Positions 1 through 9,693 of a stretch of 13,661 nt of DNA are shown here, piece after piece (position 1 is the first letter of the stretch; each line of letters opens with the position of its first letter). A program made the translations under genes and the position numbers. The notes under the pieces were generated by a model, which did not search any database, was not told where the DNA came from, and saw nothing but the letters and a program-made list of their open reading frames with translations. The stretch comes from Euperipatoides rowelli (lineage: Eukaryota; Onychophora; Udeonychophora; Euonychophora; Peripatopsidae): NCBI GenBank assembly GCA_003024985.2, contig PXIH01S0024873.1. The stretch is one strand, 5' to 3'.

Positions 1-165
1 ACCATTATGGAAGCCACAATAATTTCTGTGATTTCAATTTAGTCTTTCAATAGTAGATTGACCATTATGGAAGCCACACTAATTTCTGTAATTTCAATTT
101 AGTCTTTCAATAATAGATTGAGCACTCTGGAAGCCACAATAATTTTTATGATTTCAATTTAGTAT
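1..165. repeat. 60-bp tandem repeat, about 2.75 copies, cut by the window edge
   Basis: Three successive 60-base units line up base for base, starting at 1, 61 and 121. Units 1 and 2 differ at only a few positions. Unit 3 diverges in its first ten bases and fades out after about 165. Each unit contains the shared block GGAAGCCACA. The array probably continues upstream of the window. The period is a multiple of three, but stops interrupt the frames and nothing suggests coding. Confidence 0.95.
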
Positions 166-2899
166 TTTCCTTGAACATTTCTCAAAATGGCAGTTTGACA
201 AATTCTGTTATTCAGTGAATATGAGGTGGTTTTGAAGCAAAGGTTGTGCAGACTTCTAATCAATGGGGGATTGTGATTTTGTCGACTTTATTCCCTACTG
301 AAAGGGTTAATAAACTTTTTAATATTATCTTTGTTTTATAGAAGTTGAACTTCAAAGAAATTACACAATCTTGACTTTATTAAATTAACCAGTCACCATA
401 TTGATTCAAGATGGCCGTTTTTGTTTTATATTCCTCTATCCATTTGTGAAATTGATCTTTTGTTCTAAAAGTTTTATTGACTAACAAATTGATACCAGAA
501 GCAAATTAGTTCATTATTACAGTGAAATCACTTGCATTCCTCTATCCATCCTAATAAAAGACTGTTATACTAAAATGAATTGTCAATTTTTACCACCATA
601 ATGATACATATGTCAGATTTAGCTGTGCCATAACAGTTTCTTTTCTGGAAAGGTTAAAGTCAGAATGTGAGAGAAAGCATTGCAGATAATTTATCTATTA
701 CATTGCTATGATGCTCATCTATTTAAGTGAATCTCAAAGCAGAGAGATGAAAATTGACTTATAGTTAAAAAAAACAACTTAGCTTGCTTCATAATAGTAT
801 AATATCTCACGGTCTTCCTATGAATAAGGAAGTGAGGTGCAAGCATGAGAATTAAAATAATGATGCCTATAGCTGAGTCAGTTACTCTTCAATGTGTTTG
901 ATGTCATTACCTAAGTTATTGCACAGGACAAATAAGATTTCACTTAATATAGAAACTTGCAGTACCTTCCTCCGATTTTCAGTACTGCTCCATAAAATAC
1001 TAAACTGAAAGCAAACCAATTTATGTCCGCTTCTTTAATAGTCTGTGTTAATGGGTTAATTTACTGTGGTTCTCCTCTTTTATTTTTTTGTCAAATAAAT
1101 TCTCTGTAAGAGAAAAAAAACCATAATGGGGCACAAATGGAATTTAATAATGTGTTGAAATTTTATGATAAATTCTTATGTAAAGTTAAAATATGTTTTC
1201 TATGACAAGTGAACAGCAATATTACTAGCAGAGTTAGAAGATACATATTTCTTTATATTTTGAAATTCCATATAATTATATTTTACATCTGGCAGTTTAT
1301 GACTGCCTCAATCATTTCCTAACACATCCTCATAGTATTTTCCAGCATCAAAACCTTTTCACCATTATTATGCATTTATTTTTACAAAGGATTTTCAAAC
1401 ATATTTCCAAAATAATATTTGTGTAAATTTAATATTTTTTAATACTTCTAATTAAATATTTTTTGAATTCTTTGTAAAATTTCTACATCTAAATATTTCC
1501 CCTCAAATTATTAACTATTTCTTCTACCAAAAATGATATTCAAATACTGTACCACATCCGTCATAGTAACCTCTTCCCCCCCCCTCCCCCAACACCAAAT
1601 ACAAACATCAAAAATAATTTGTAAATTGGATAAAGATTAAAAATTTAGTAGAAATTACTTAGATCAACTTATATTTAGCCTAAGGAGGTTAACTGTAACA
1701 TTATAAACTTGAAAACTTGGGAATATACAAATTATCAACTCAGAAAAGGCCCACAATGGGTTTATGCCGTAACTGTATGGATTTTTGCAATTCCTAAAAG
1801 GTGCATCCTCATCGCAGGGGCGAACAGTTTTTGATATGGACTAAGTTCTATAGAATTCTAATATTGTGGGATATATCAAAACTCCTGCCCAAGGATTATG
1901 ATTAAAGACCTAAATGGCAGTGAAGGTGATCTGACAAGTTTGGAAGCACTCGTTGAGAAAGCATAAGTCCGAAAGATGTGACTATTTTAGTCTTGACTGT
2001 GAACTAATCTAGGAGGGGATAATGCAAATCAAATCAGGAGAGGATTGTGACCATTTTTGTATTTCTCTTTTAAAATAACGTCATAAGCAGGATTTAGAAA
2101 CGTTATCTACGAGAATCTGTGACATACGGCTCTTTCTGCTCTCCAGAATTTTTTACGCCCATAAAAATAAATAAATTGTAAGCATATAAACTAAGAAGGG
2201 TTAAAAGCAATATTATCGTCTATGATGGGTTAATTGCAATTATTACATACATTACAGTATAAGAAGGGTTAAAAGTAATTATTATGAGCATTTATATTTC
2301 CACCATTAAATACTAATAAAACTGAAACTTTTAATAAAATATAATTCATGTCTTAACGCCACCTGACCATGACAAACTTTTTTTAAACACTTGGCCATTA
2401 GTGCCACTTTTGATTACTACACTTAATTAATGATCCATTACTAAAATGGCTTTCAACTTAAAAGTTTTCATTACAAATAAAAAAGCTAATGTGACATTCA
2501 AGTTATGACCCTCTAACCCTTCCCCCTCCCAAACATTTAATACACTCTTACCTCTAGATTCAGCAAATCATGAAGGATAGTGTAGATAGAAACTTCAAAT
2601 ATTTTCAACATTGTCTGATTTGAGAAGAACTCTGCATAGAATGCACACCAAACAATAACTTGAGGTCAATTACCAAGAAGAAGACTTCCAAGTTAATCTA
2701 AATCAGCTAGTGTCAGTCACCTGTCATCAGAGGATTATTGAAAACAAGGTAATCCAAATATTTGTTTCACCTGGGGATTATCAGAGTCTGCTGGAAGATG
2801 TCAGGCAAGAGAAATTAATAACAGCTGATATAAGCCACGTGAGCATTTTGTTTTCATAATGCTAAAACTCTTTATGGTAACATTCAGTTGATAATAATT
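166..2899. other. AT-rich non-coding stretch, no gene seen
   Basis: No coding region, RNA gene or complete mobile element is recognisable here. Small structures are present. A 14-bp direct repeat (ATTCCTCTATCCAT) lies at 430-443 and 536-549. A pyrimidine tract with runs of nine and five C lies at 1570-1590. TAAGAAGGGTTAAAAG occurs at 2192 and again at 2260, with a related GGGTTAA between them. A less AT-rich patch at about 1750-2060 contains a 34-codon open stretch (1862-1966, plus) with unusually acidic composition, described under findings. Confidence 0.7.
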
Positions 2900-3416
2900 A
2901 ACCCTTTGATTGGAAAATTCAAGAAATCCCATTAGAGTTAGTAATTGAAAAAAAATCTCAGAGTGCAAAGCACAATTTTAAAACATAACCTGTTGACTAG
3001 AAATTTCAGGAAATCCCTCAAGAGTTATTAATTGAAATAAATGTAAGAGTGCAAAGCACAATTTTAAACATAGCTTTTGACTAGAAATTTGAGAAAATCC
3101 TGTAAGAGCTAGTAATTGAAAGAAATCTAAGAGTGCAAAGCACAATTTTAAAACATAACCCAATGACTGGAAATTTCAAGAAATCTCATAAGAACTAGTA
3201 ATTGAAATAAATGTAAGAGTACAAAGCACAATTTTAAAACATAACCTGTTGACTAGAAATTTCAGGAAATCCCGTAAGATCTAGTAATTGAAAGAAATGT
3301 AAGCGTGCAAAGCCCAATTTTAAAACCTAACCCGTTGACTAGAATTTTTAAGAAATCTCATAAGAACTAGTAATTGAAAGAAATGTAGGAGTGCAAAATA
3401 TAATTTTAAAACATAT
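2900..3416. repeat. 86-bp satellite-like tandem array, six copies
   Basis: The block GTGCAAAGCACAATTTTA, with small changes, recurs at 2963, 3049, 3133, 3219, 3305 and 3391. This gives spacings of 86, 84, 86, 86 and 86. Each unit also carries a TGACTAGAAATTTC-like segment, a segment like AAATCCCGTAAGA, and TAGTAATTGAAA. Copies differ by scattered substitutions and one 2-base deletion. The array begins abruptly near 2900 and its last copy decays at about 3416. A 61-codon open frame on the minus strand (2978-3163) is a by-product of the repeat: its translation repeats itself and it has no independent support. Confidence 0.95.
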
Positions 3417-4887
3417 TTTTGTATGCATAAAATCCCATACATAGGATAAATGATTGAGTTGTCCCATTTTTCTTTCTCATTCATATATTTTAAAAATTGT
3501 GTAGCTGTTCATTTCATCTTAATATCGTATGTGAAGAAAGGAAGTAATTACAAGGAAGAGTAATAAAAGAAATCCACTGTTTTCACTTGCAATATCTGTC
3601 ATTTTTCTTGTAAAAGAACATGATTATGAATAAGAGTTTGGTAGAAAGCCAGACTTTACAAGCGAACCCGAGCATGCTCACTTGGTTTAATACCGTAGAA
3701 AGGAATTTTTAGATCAGAGTAAGGACTTACTGTATGGTATGTCACATTTCTTCTTTCTGTAGTGCCTAAAAATGTATAACAAAAACCGATAAATGGCAAA
3801 GATGGATATAAGAATAAAGAATCTACGAAGAAATAATAATGAACATATTGAACTACAGTTAAACCACCATTTTGAAAATTAATTTCAAGATGGGACATCA
3901 GGGTTTTGATTCTTTTGTTTAGATTTAGAGTTGCCAATCCATCTAGAGAGAAGTTATATATATGATTCAATGTGACTTGTGAATGACGGCAAATAAAGTC
4001 CATTATTGTAAATTTATACATAAAAATACTGGCTTAATGGAAAAACAGAAAACAATAATAATGTGGGATTAATTGAATAAATTAACTTTAACATAAAAAT
4101 TAGGCTATTTTAGATATAAAATATTTAATTTCAGACCTTTTAATGTATTTCAATAAGATAGTGAAAAATATTTTATTCTAATCTAAACATAGCAATCTTT
4201 TGATGGAAGTAGCACTACATAAACTAGTAAGCAATTTGCAGTGCCAAACATAATGACTCTTTTTCTTAATTATGTGCTTGAAAGTTTCAAGGATGATTTT
4301 AGTTAACGATAGTAAATATTGTCTAAAGGCCATGTCAGGCTATACAATTATGATTATTCTATTAAATACAAATTGAATGAGACAAACCATTCCATGAAAC
4401 ATGTTTATTTCAATATCAAACAAAGAGAGTGAATCAGGAACCATCTATAGAAGTCATCTTTAGCATAGACTGTCCTCACACTCCCAAGATTCTATTTTTC
4501 TCTCTCTTAATATTTACCTCTATGACTATCAAGCATTTTAAGTTCAACTTCTTTTAGTAACTTTCACTTTAAATAAATCCCATGTGATAATGTGGAGCTA
4601 AATTGTATTGATTGAGGCACACGATCAGTTGAAAGTTCATTCCATCCTATTCCAATCGATGGATCAACTGCAGGTTGTGCAGACATCGTAAACTATGTTG
4701 CATGATACAAACTACATATGATCTAGGTCAATGCAATTAAGTTCAAAGTTTAATAGAATTTGCATACAAATTGTATCATCTGACCTGGTAGTTAAACTTT
4801 CACCTCCCAATTCTAGTTAACCATGCCATCAAAATATCTATTTTTTTATGGCTCAACTGCAATATCAGGCAAATAAAACATTGAAGA
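3417..4887. other. AT-rich non-coding stretch with one unexplained open frame
   Basis: Apart from the minus-strand open frame at 3656-4021, listed separately, I see no gene, RNA or mobile element here. A weak inverted pair, TGATACAA near 4704 and TTGTATCA near 4772, spans about 75 bases. It is too short to interpret. Confidence 0.6.
3656..4021 (-). other. unrecognised 121-codon open frame, possible exon or decayed coding piece
   Basis: This is the longest stop-free reading frame in the window, ending at a TAA at its low-coordinate end. I recognise no domain. The translation has no clear signal peptide. It has an aromatic-rich hydrophobic stretch around residues 58-88 and a basic carboxy end. 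From the window's base composition I roughly estimate a random frame this long at about one chance in seven per window, so it is suggestive but not proof. On the same strand a splice-acceptor-like pyrimidine run ending in AG precedes 3765, and a donor-like GTAAGT occupies 3730-3725. These would bound a 35-base exon inside the frame. It could equally be chance, a diverged transposon piece or part of a spliced gene. Confidence 0.2.
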
Positions 4888-5153
4888 TATATATCGTACC
4901 CCAGAGAAAGAATGCCGCAAGTCTGATCATATAGTTTTGTGAAGAAAAGAAGGTTTGATTAATGTTTATAAAATATTAGCAGCAAATGTTGATTATTGCA
5001 ATTGGCAAATTTTCATGTTTAGGCATGCAAATTTCATTAATCAACATTTTTTTTTCCTAATATTTTATAAACAGAAGTCAAATCTTCTTTTCTCATCGGC
5101 CAAAAACTATGTTTTGGGACATGCCACATTCTTTCTCTGGGGGTGCGATATAT
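4888..5153. repeat. large imperfect inverted repeat (foldback), arms about 110 bp
   Basis: The left arm (about 4888-4995) reappears reverse-complemented in the right arm (about 5036-5153), around a loop of about 40 bases. Well-matched segments include AGAGAAAGAATG, GAAAAGAAG, a 16-base block TGTTTATAAAATATTA and the innermost AATGTTGATTA. Between them the arms differ by substitutions and small gaps. The outer ends are ATATATCG followed by a C run, and lie in TA-rich DNA, so a TA target duplication cannot be told from background. The structure fits a foldback or MITE-type non-autonomous DNA transposon. Transcribed, it would form a long hairpin RNA. The open frame running through it (4955-5233, plus) has no independent support. 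Confidence 0.85.
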
Positions 5154-5235
5154 GTTTAATAATTATTAATATTTTGGATTCAAGTCTAAAGTACCTTATT
5201 TTGCTTTATTTAAAAAAATTTAGCACTGGCTAGAA

Positions 5236-5720
5236 CAGAGATGGTGAACCTTTTCTGACTAGTGTGCCACTTGAAAACTGGTTTATTACTTTCAAATGTC
5301 TAGTGTTCCACCAGGACTCGGTCAGCAAACATTATTGTACATACGGAGTCTGCCATATTGAGAATTCACCTTGTCTAACATCTTCGAGAATTGGCNATTA
5401 TTTAGAGCACATGCAAATATAAAGTTCATAATTTTATTTACCACTGAGAGTAGCCCACACTTTCAAATGACTTCAAACTTTCTTTCATGCAAAACATTCC
5501 TGGTGTAGGCTATAATGCAATGGAACTGCACAATAGGATACTGAACTTCTTCACTAAGAAATTTCAAAAAACCATTAGTAGCATCAGTTGTCTCAGACAC
5601 GATTTCCTATTTATTACATGTACAATACTACACCATGCTTAACGAATTAATGTAGGTGTGCCACCCAAATTATGTTTATGTCACTCTAGTGGCACAAGTG
5701 TCAAAGGTTCATCATCTCTG
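5236..5720 (-). mobile_element. hAT-family DNA transposon, internally deleted, with 8-bp target duplication
   Basis: The left end CAGAGATGGTGAACCTTTT and the reverse complement of the right end match at 17 of 19 positions. A further similar block, TGTGCCACT, lies just inside both ends. The flanks are GGCTAGAA (5228-5235) and AGCTAGAA (5721-5728), an 8-bp duplication with one mismatch, which is the hAT hallmark. The element is 485 bp, far shorter than an autonomous hAT of several kilobases. It still holds a stretch of transposase reading frame on the minus strand, so it is a deletion derivative of a coding element and not an unrelated MITE. The single N of the window lies inside it. Confidence 0.92.
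5292..5600 (-). pseudogene. decayed hAT transposase fragment (ZBED5/GTF2IRD2-like type)
   Basis: Read on the minus strand from 5600 down to 5292 in one frame, the sequence resembles the middle of hAT transposases of the kind domesticated as ZBED5-like proteins. Seen in order are TTDATNGFLKFL (about 5591-5556), an HCII motif (5522-5511), a VNKIMNFIFACALNN block (about 5441-5397) followed by QF, and VC*PSPGGTLDI near the low end. The last corresponds to the family's VRWLSRG-type motif with damaged residues. In-frame TGA stops lie at 5463-5465, 5322-5324 and 5292-5294. The second replaces the expected Trp. No frameshift is needed over about 100 codons. The amino-terminal zinc finger and the carboxy-terminal dimerisation region are absent, so the piece cannot encode an active enzyme. 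The codon holding the N (5394-5396) falls where an Arg is common. Confidence 0.82.
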
Positions 5721-5728
5721 AGCTAGAA

Positions 5729-7500
5729 CGTAATTATATTAGACATAGAGGCAGAGTTGGGGGAGGGGTCATGCCACCCCTATGCTCAACATTAATGGCT
5801 CCTCCCTACACACACACATTATCTCAAAATTTTATTATGTATGCCTTATTATTTTGATAAGCTAAATTTTGAGAGGGGGGGGGGGAGCTGTTTAAATGTT
5901 TTATTGACTAATATTACATTTTTATTTATTTAATAATTTTTTGACACCTCTAGGCATTGCCCACTGGGAAATGTGGCACTGGCTAGACACCAATTGCAAC
6001 ACCAATCCCAAGTTTCAATAACTGTACATTCTAAGTGATAAAGCATACAAATTATAATAAGAGCTCTGATAACCCATCCAAAGCAGGTTATTTCGGGAGT
6101 GATGGTAAAGGGGTTTACCAGACAGAAATAAATACTGAAAGGATAATATTTTCATTACATAATTGAATTTAAAGTCTGTGATTTTAAGTAAATGAAACTC
6201 TTAGTTTAATTGCATCAGTTGCTGAAGGATCTTCAAGTCTTTTCAGAAGTCACAACTTCAATCAGGATAAAAGTAGTGCTTCCAATAAATGAGAAAAGCT
6301 GTTTGAGCTTTGTGTCATTAGCCAGGTAAGGATTAACAGGCGCTTAAACTAAATGGACCAGATAAAATAGATAACGCAAACAGCTGACCGTTACAGATTT
6401 AATGCTCATTGAAAATAGGTTAATGAAAATTGAATTCATTGAGTAACTTAAGATCAAAAGAATTAATAATGTATAAGACTTGAACTGCATAAATGTTAAT
6501 ATTCATTCATAATTAAACTCATCATCATTAATATTTTTGTTTCAAAAAATGAAATTTTATAAGCCGCGCCACTAATTATTATTTAAATGTTCATTGTAAT
6601 GTTTTCGTAATTTTAATAATGTATGATAGTTACATGCTATAAGTCTAGTCTTAAAAACCCTTTTTATATTTTGGGAAAGAAATTATTTTTACATTAACAG
6701 AAGAAATGATGTAATATAGATTATACTAGAAAAATAAAATATATAGTATTTGTACCATAAATGTAAATTTAACCCTTCCACCCTTTACTTTAATATAATC
6801 CCAGCAGTGGGGTAAAATACGAACGTAGTAGCTATAGCGATTTCAACACATAAAAAAAAAAAGTGTCTAAAATTACCCCACCCCCAAACAAAATTAAATA
6901 AAGACTTTGGTTCTGTGACCAATTCTAAAAATGTCAACACATTAATTTTTCCTTCTAATTCACTATTAATATTTTGTCCTTAATACAGACAGACCATCTG
7001 TGCCATGAGACCATCTGTGAATTCATGGAGCTGAAATAAAATAATTTAACAGCCCTGAATGACGACACATTAAACTTGAACATCACCAAAGATAAGTAAT
7101 AAATCAATTTGAATCAATCAAATATTATCGACAGTAGACATATTTTTATCATCTATCAGATAAATCAGAAGAGGAAGAACAATCAATCATCTGAATATAT
7201 GATATATATTGCACTATAATTTATTTTTCTTTCTTTTTATTAGACAAATATTTAAAAAAAAAAAAAAAAAAAAAGATTAGGAAAAACACTGCATGTTGTC
7301 ACGAATACATAGAAACTTGGTGAAAATATAATTCCAAAAACAGCATTGTATTTTAAAACCTTGAAAAGACATATAAAATAAGGAATCATTAAAATTACAA
7401 CTCCTAGGTAGTTATTCTTAAAGATTTTCTTTGAAAGAAAAACAATTGACTCACCCTCTGCTTGATTCCCCATCCCACCCACTTATCTCTCGATAGCCTT
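5729..7500. other. AT-rich non-coding stretch with homopolymers and short repeats
   Basis: No gene is visible. A run of eleven G occupies 5875-5885, a short CA repeat lies near 5810-5818, and a 21-base A run lies at 7254-7274. AGACCATCTGTG occurs twice, at 6991-7002 and 7008-7019. The 12-mer GCACTGGCTAGA at 5976-5987 copies 5223-5234 next to the hAT element. The open frame at 7252-7482 (minus) ends in a phenylalanine run made by the poly-A tract and is not credible. Confidence 0.7.
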
Positions 7501-7536
7501 AAAGTTCATTAATTCTCCTACACGATGCTTGTCCAC

Positions 7537-7601
7537 TATATAAAAATGGATAGCTTTGCGTCATATGCACACTGCTGCCGTCAGGCATTCACTATTAAAA
7601 G
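7537..7601 (+). promoter_or_regulatory. possible TATA-containing core promoter
   Basis: TATATAAAAA at 7537-7546 is a good TATA-box match in a patch less AT-rich than its surroundings. An initiator-like TCATAT starts at 7561, with its A 26 bases from the first T of the TATA sequence. A purine-flanked ATG follows at 7602. In a genome this AT-rich, TATA matches are common, and no downstream gene is seen, so this is only a candidate. Confidence 0.2.
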
Positions 7602-7685
7602 ATGGATATTCATTCATCGTCACCCGTAATTATTGAAAAATTCAACTTTTACGCAAAACTATCCGTTTACTCTCCATCTTGTTAG
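7602..7685 (+). other. short open frame downstream of the TATA-like sequence, 27 codons
   Basis: The ATG has G at +4 and A at -3 (AAAAGATGG context), a reasonable initiation context. The frame reads 27 codons to a TAG, with a serine-rich start (MDIHSSSP). A donor-like GTTAGT begins at 7681, just before the stop, so this could be the start of a first coding exon. No family is recognised and the length is well within chance. Confidence 0.12.
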
Positions 7686-7714
7686 TAATTGAACCAATCA
7701 TATCATATGTTTTC

Positions 7715-7729
7715 TAAGTAGAGGGCAGC
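7715..7729 (+). promoter_or_regulatory. CTCF-like motif
   Basis: TAAGTAGAGGGCAGC matches 13 of 15 positions of the bilaterian CTCF core CCASYAGRKGGCRSY. The two mismatches are at the first two, less constrained, positions. The adjoining GCACACTGCTG (7728-7738) also occurs at 7567-7577. A single motif match without binding data is weak evidence. Confidence 0.25.
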
Positions 7730-7739
7730 ACACTGCTGT

Positions 7740-8687
7740 TTTTGTCCCAATTGATTTAGTTTGAAAACATCGTATTTGAAAATTTATTTTCATAAACCAG
7801 TAAATAGAGTAAAACTAAAATATTTTACACAATACTAGACGTTTATTGAAATTCATTTTGACATTTAAGACTAAATATCATAACAACTGTTGGAAATAAT
7901 AAAAAGAATATGATTGGCTCTTGTATAGAGCAATTTCATTGATGACAGACCCTACGGAAAACTTTGAAGTAATTTATTATGCACACATCTACATTTACAA
8001 GATAAATCAAAACGGATCGGAGACATGCTCCATTAAAGTATAAACACGCCTTTATTCCTAATTGTTTAGAAAAGCTTCTGGACAAATTTTAATGGCACAA
8101 TCAAATTTTAAAATAAGTAAGTTATACAAGCAGTTGGCAAGCAAACTCCAGAGCTCCATCCATTCCATAAACCACCCATCATTAATTAAACTTATTTGAA
8201 CTTATAAAAATAATGTAAATGTTATGTATGGCAAGCAAATATTTAAAAGAAAAACAAAGAAAACTTCATATTTTTTTTAAAAAAAAAATATTTAGGCTAA
8301 TATAGAAATGAAAATGTATTCCTTCTCCATTTCACATGAAATTTGCGGTCTCAAATTCAATAGGAAAATCGAAATATTACTTTATTTATTTAGCACAAAA
8401 GCCCAGCAATACCTATGCAACAATGAAATAAATAAATAATAATAAAAAGTTTTTTAGATATTATATTGCATTATTTTTTCTTTAATTTTATTGTATTATG
8501 TTATTTAACTCATTTATTGATATACAGTAATAAATTTGAATTTACGCTTATGAATGAACGTTCTTCACTTGAACGGTAGCCTACTAACTAGATCTTTCTC
8601 CATGTTTTATTGTCGTAACGTTATATATGGAGTATCTCCAAAACCGAGTTGGCTATTGTATTCATAAACTGTTTAATGAACATAAAG
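7740..8687. other. AT-rich non-coding stretch, nothing recognised
   Basis: I see no gene, RNA, mobile element or strong repeat here. It holds scattered A and T runs, including T8 next to A10 near 8272-8289, which makes a small AT palindrome. Confidence 0.7.
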
Positions 8688-8990
8688 TAATTGAGATGTG
8701 CTATTGTAACAAAAATATTGCTAATGGAGCATCTCGATTACATAATGTATTGCATTTTTGCCACAGTCGTATAAATCATCACAAATAATTGAGATGCGCT
8801 GTTGAACTAAAAACTGTCGTTTTTGGGCATCTCAATTATTGTATTCAGAAACATCTCAAATAATTGAGAGGCGCTACTGTAACAAACTGTTGGGTATGGT
8901 GCAACGAGAAAGAAATAGATGTTACATTTTAAAATACTGAGATGCAAAAATCGTATTCAAAAGCTGTTGTTTGAGCATCCAAATCAAAGG
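8688..8990. repeat. decaying array of stem-loop modules
   Basis: A module made of TAATTGAGATGYGC, a spacer and GCATCTCAATTA is repeated. TTGAG starts at 8691, 8789 and 8864 (spacings 98 and 75), and a weaker relative lies at about 8938-8985. The clearest unit has perfect 14-base arms at 8784-8797 and 8827-8840. It also has a second inner stem, AAAAAC at 8809-8814 with GTTTTT at 8819-8824, around a 4-base loop. The first unit pairs 8688-8701 with 8729-8740, with mismatches. Units also share a TTGTATTCA-like segment. This could be a tandemly duplicated transposon end or a simple inverted-repeat satellite. The open frame at 8919-9149 (plus) starts inside the last degenerate module and shows no family signature. 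Confidence 0.75.
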
Positions 8991-9519
8991 CATGGTTTAG
9001 AAAGGAGCAATAGTATTAGAGAAGCTGAAAGCGCATGTTACATATCATTGTTGACGATTAGAAAATATAGAAACGTGGTACGAGTAGAAAATAGAAACAA
9101 AGTTTTTAAATATTGTCAATATCGACTATTATTTCACTGTCCAATTTAATTTCACTTGTCATTAACTTTGGCTGGGTCATTTATAATTAGATTTTGAGTT
9201 CAGAAAACGTTAAAAGGAAATTAATTGAGGTGAGATCAAAGCTTACGCTATACTGTATAGAATATGATAGTTTTTTTTTTTAGTTTAAAGTGTTTTTACT
9301 GCAGAAGAATAAGTTAGAGTATATTAATTTGATTGAACCCAAATTGGGATATGTAGTAAATACTGTATTTGTATTGATTTTAAATAAATATACAATAGGT
9401 AGTATACAATATATCTATATATAGTATATGGTCTATTAGCCTAGTGTAATTAAAGACTTGTGATTTTATATGTATAAAATGAACAATTGCAGATGAACAA
9501 AACATTTAGGAAGATTAGC
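8991..9519. other. AT-rich non-coding stretch, nothing recognised
   Basis: I see no gene or mobile element. A 13-base palindrome, CTATACTGTATAG, lies near 9247-9259, and the stretch from 9380 to 9440 is rich in TATA and ATAG steps. Confidence 0.65.
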
Positions 9520-9550
9520 CTGTATAGGCTAAAATATTTAGCCTATACAG
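9520..9550. repeat. perfect 14-bp hairpin
   Basis: CTGTATAGGCTAAA (9520-9533) and its exact reverse complement (9537-9550) are separated by ATA. AAGCCTATACAT recurs at about 9743-9754, so the arm sequence may be part of a dispersed repeat. No poly-U tract or gene end makes this a terminator. Confidence 0.85.
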
Positions 9551-9619
9551 TATTTTATAATTTTTTTTTTTACTTTTAACATTTTTAAAAATAAATGTTT
9601 AATTTTACAAAATGATGTG

Positions 9620-9693
9620 ATTATTTGAATAGTCAATAATCTAATAATTGATTACAATTATTTGAATAGTCAAAAATCTAATAATCGAGTAAG
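9620..9693. repeat. 37-bp tandem duplication
   Basis: Two copies (9620-9656 and 9657-9693) share ATTATTTGAATAGTC at their start and ATCTAATAAT further in, and differ at about five positions. They sit in a stretch built of AATTGATTA-like palindromic words that ends near CACCCAAGCCTA (about 9739-9750). This could be the edge of a degraded DNA transposon, but I found no matching inverted end. Confidence 0.8.

Noticed and set aside
2978-3163. 61-codon open frame on the minus strand
   Set aside because: It lies wholly inside the 86-bp array, and its translation repeats with the array.
2900-3416. CRISPR array
   Set aside because: The whole 86-base unit is repeated, with no unique spacers between short repeats, and the context is eukaryotic.
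4955-5233. 92-codon open frame on the plus strand
   Set aside because: It runs through the loop and right arm of the foldback and on to the hAT border. It has no recognisable domain and looks like low-complexity, hydrophobic AT-rich sequence.
7252-7482. 76-codon open frame on the minus strand
   Set aside because: Its end is a phenylalanine run produced by a 21-base A tract, and the remainder shows no family signature.
8919-9149. 76-codon open frame on the plus strand
   Set aside because: It begins in a degenerate stem-loop module. I looked for transposase or reverse-transcriptase motifs and found none.
9520-9550. Rho-independent terminator
   Set aside because: There is no upstream gene and no proper U tract, and the setting is not bacterial.
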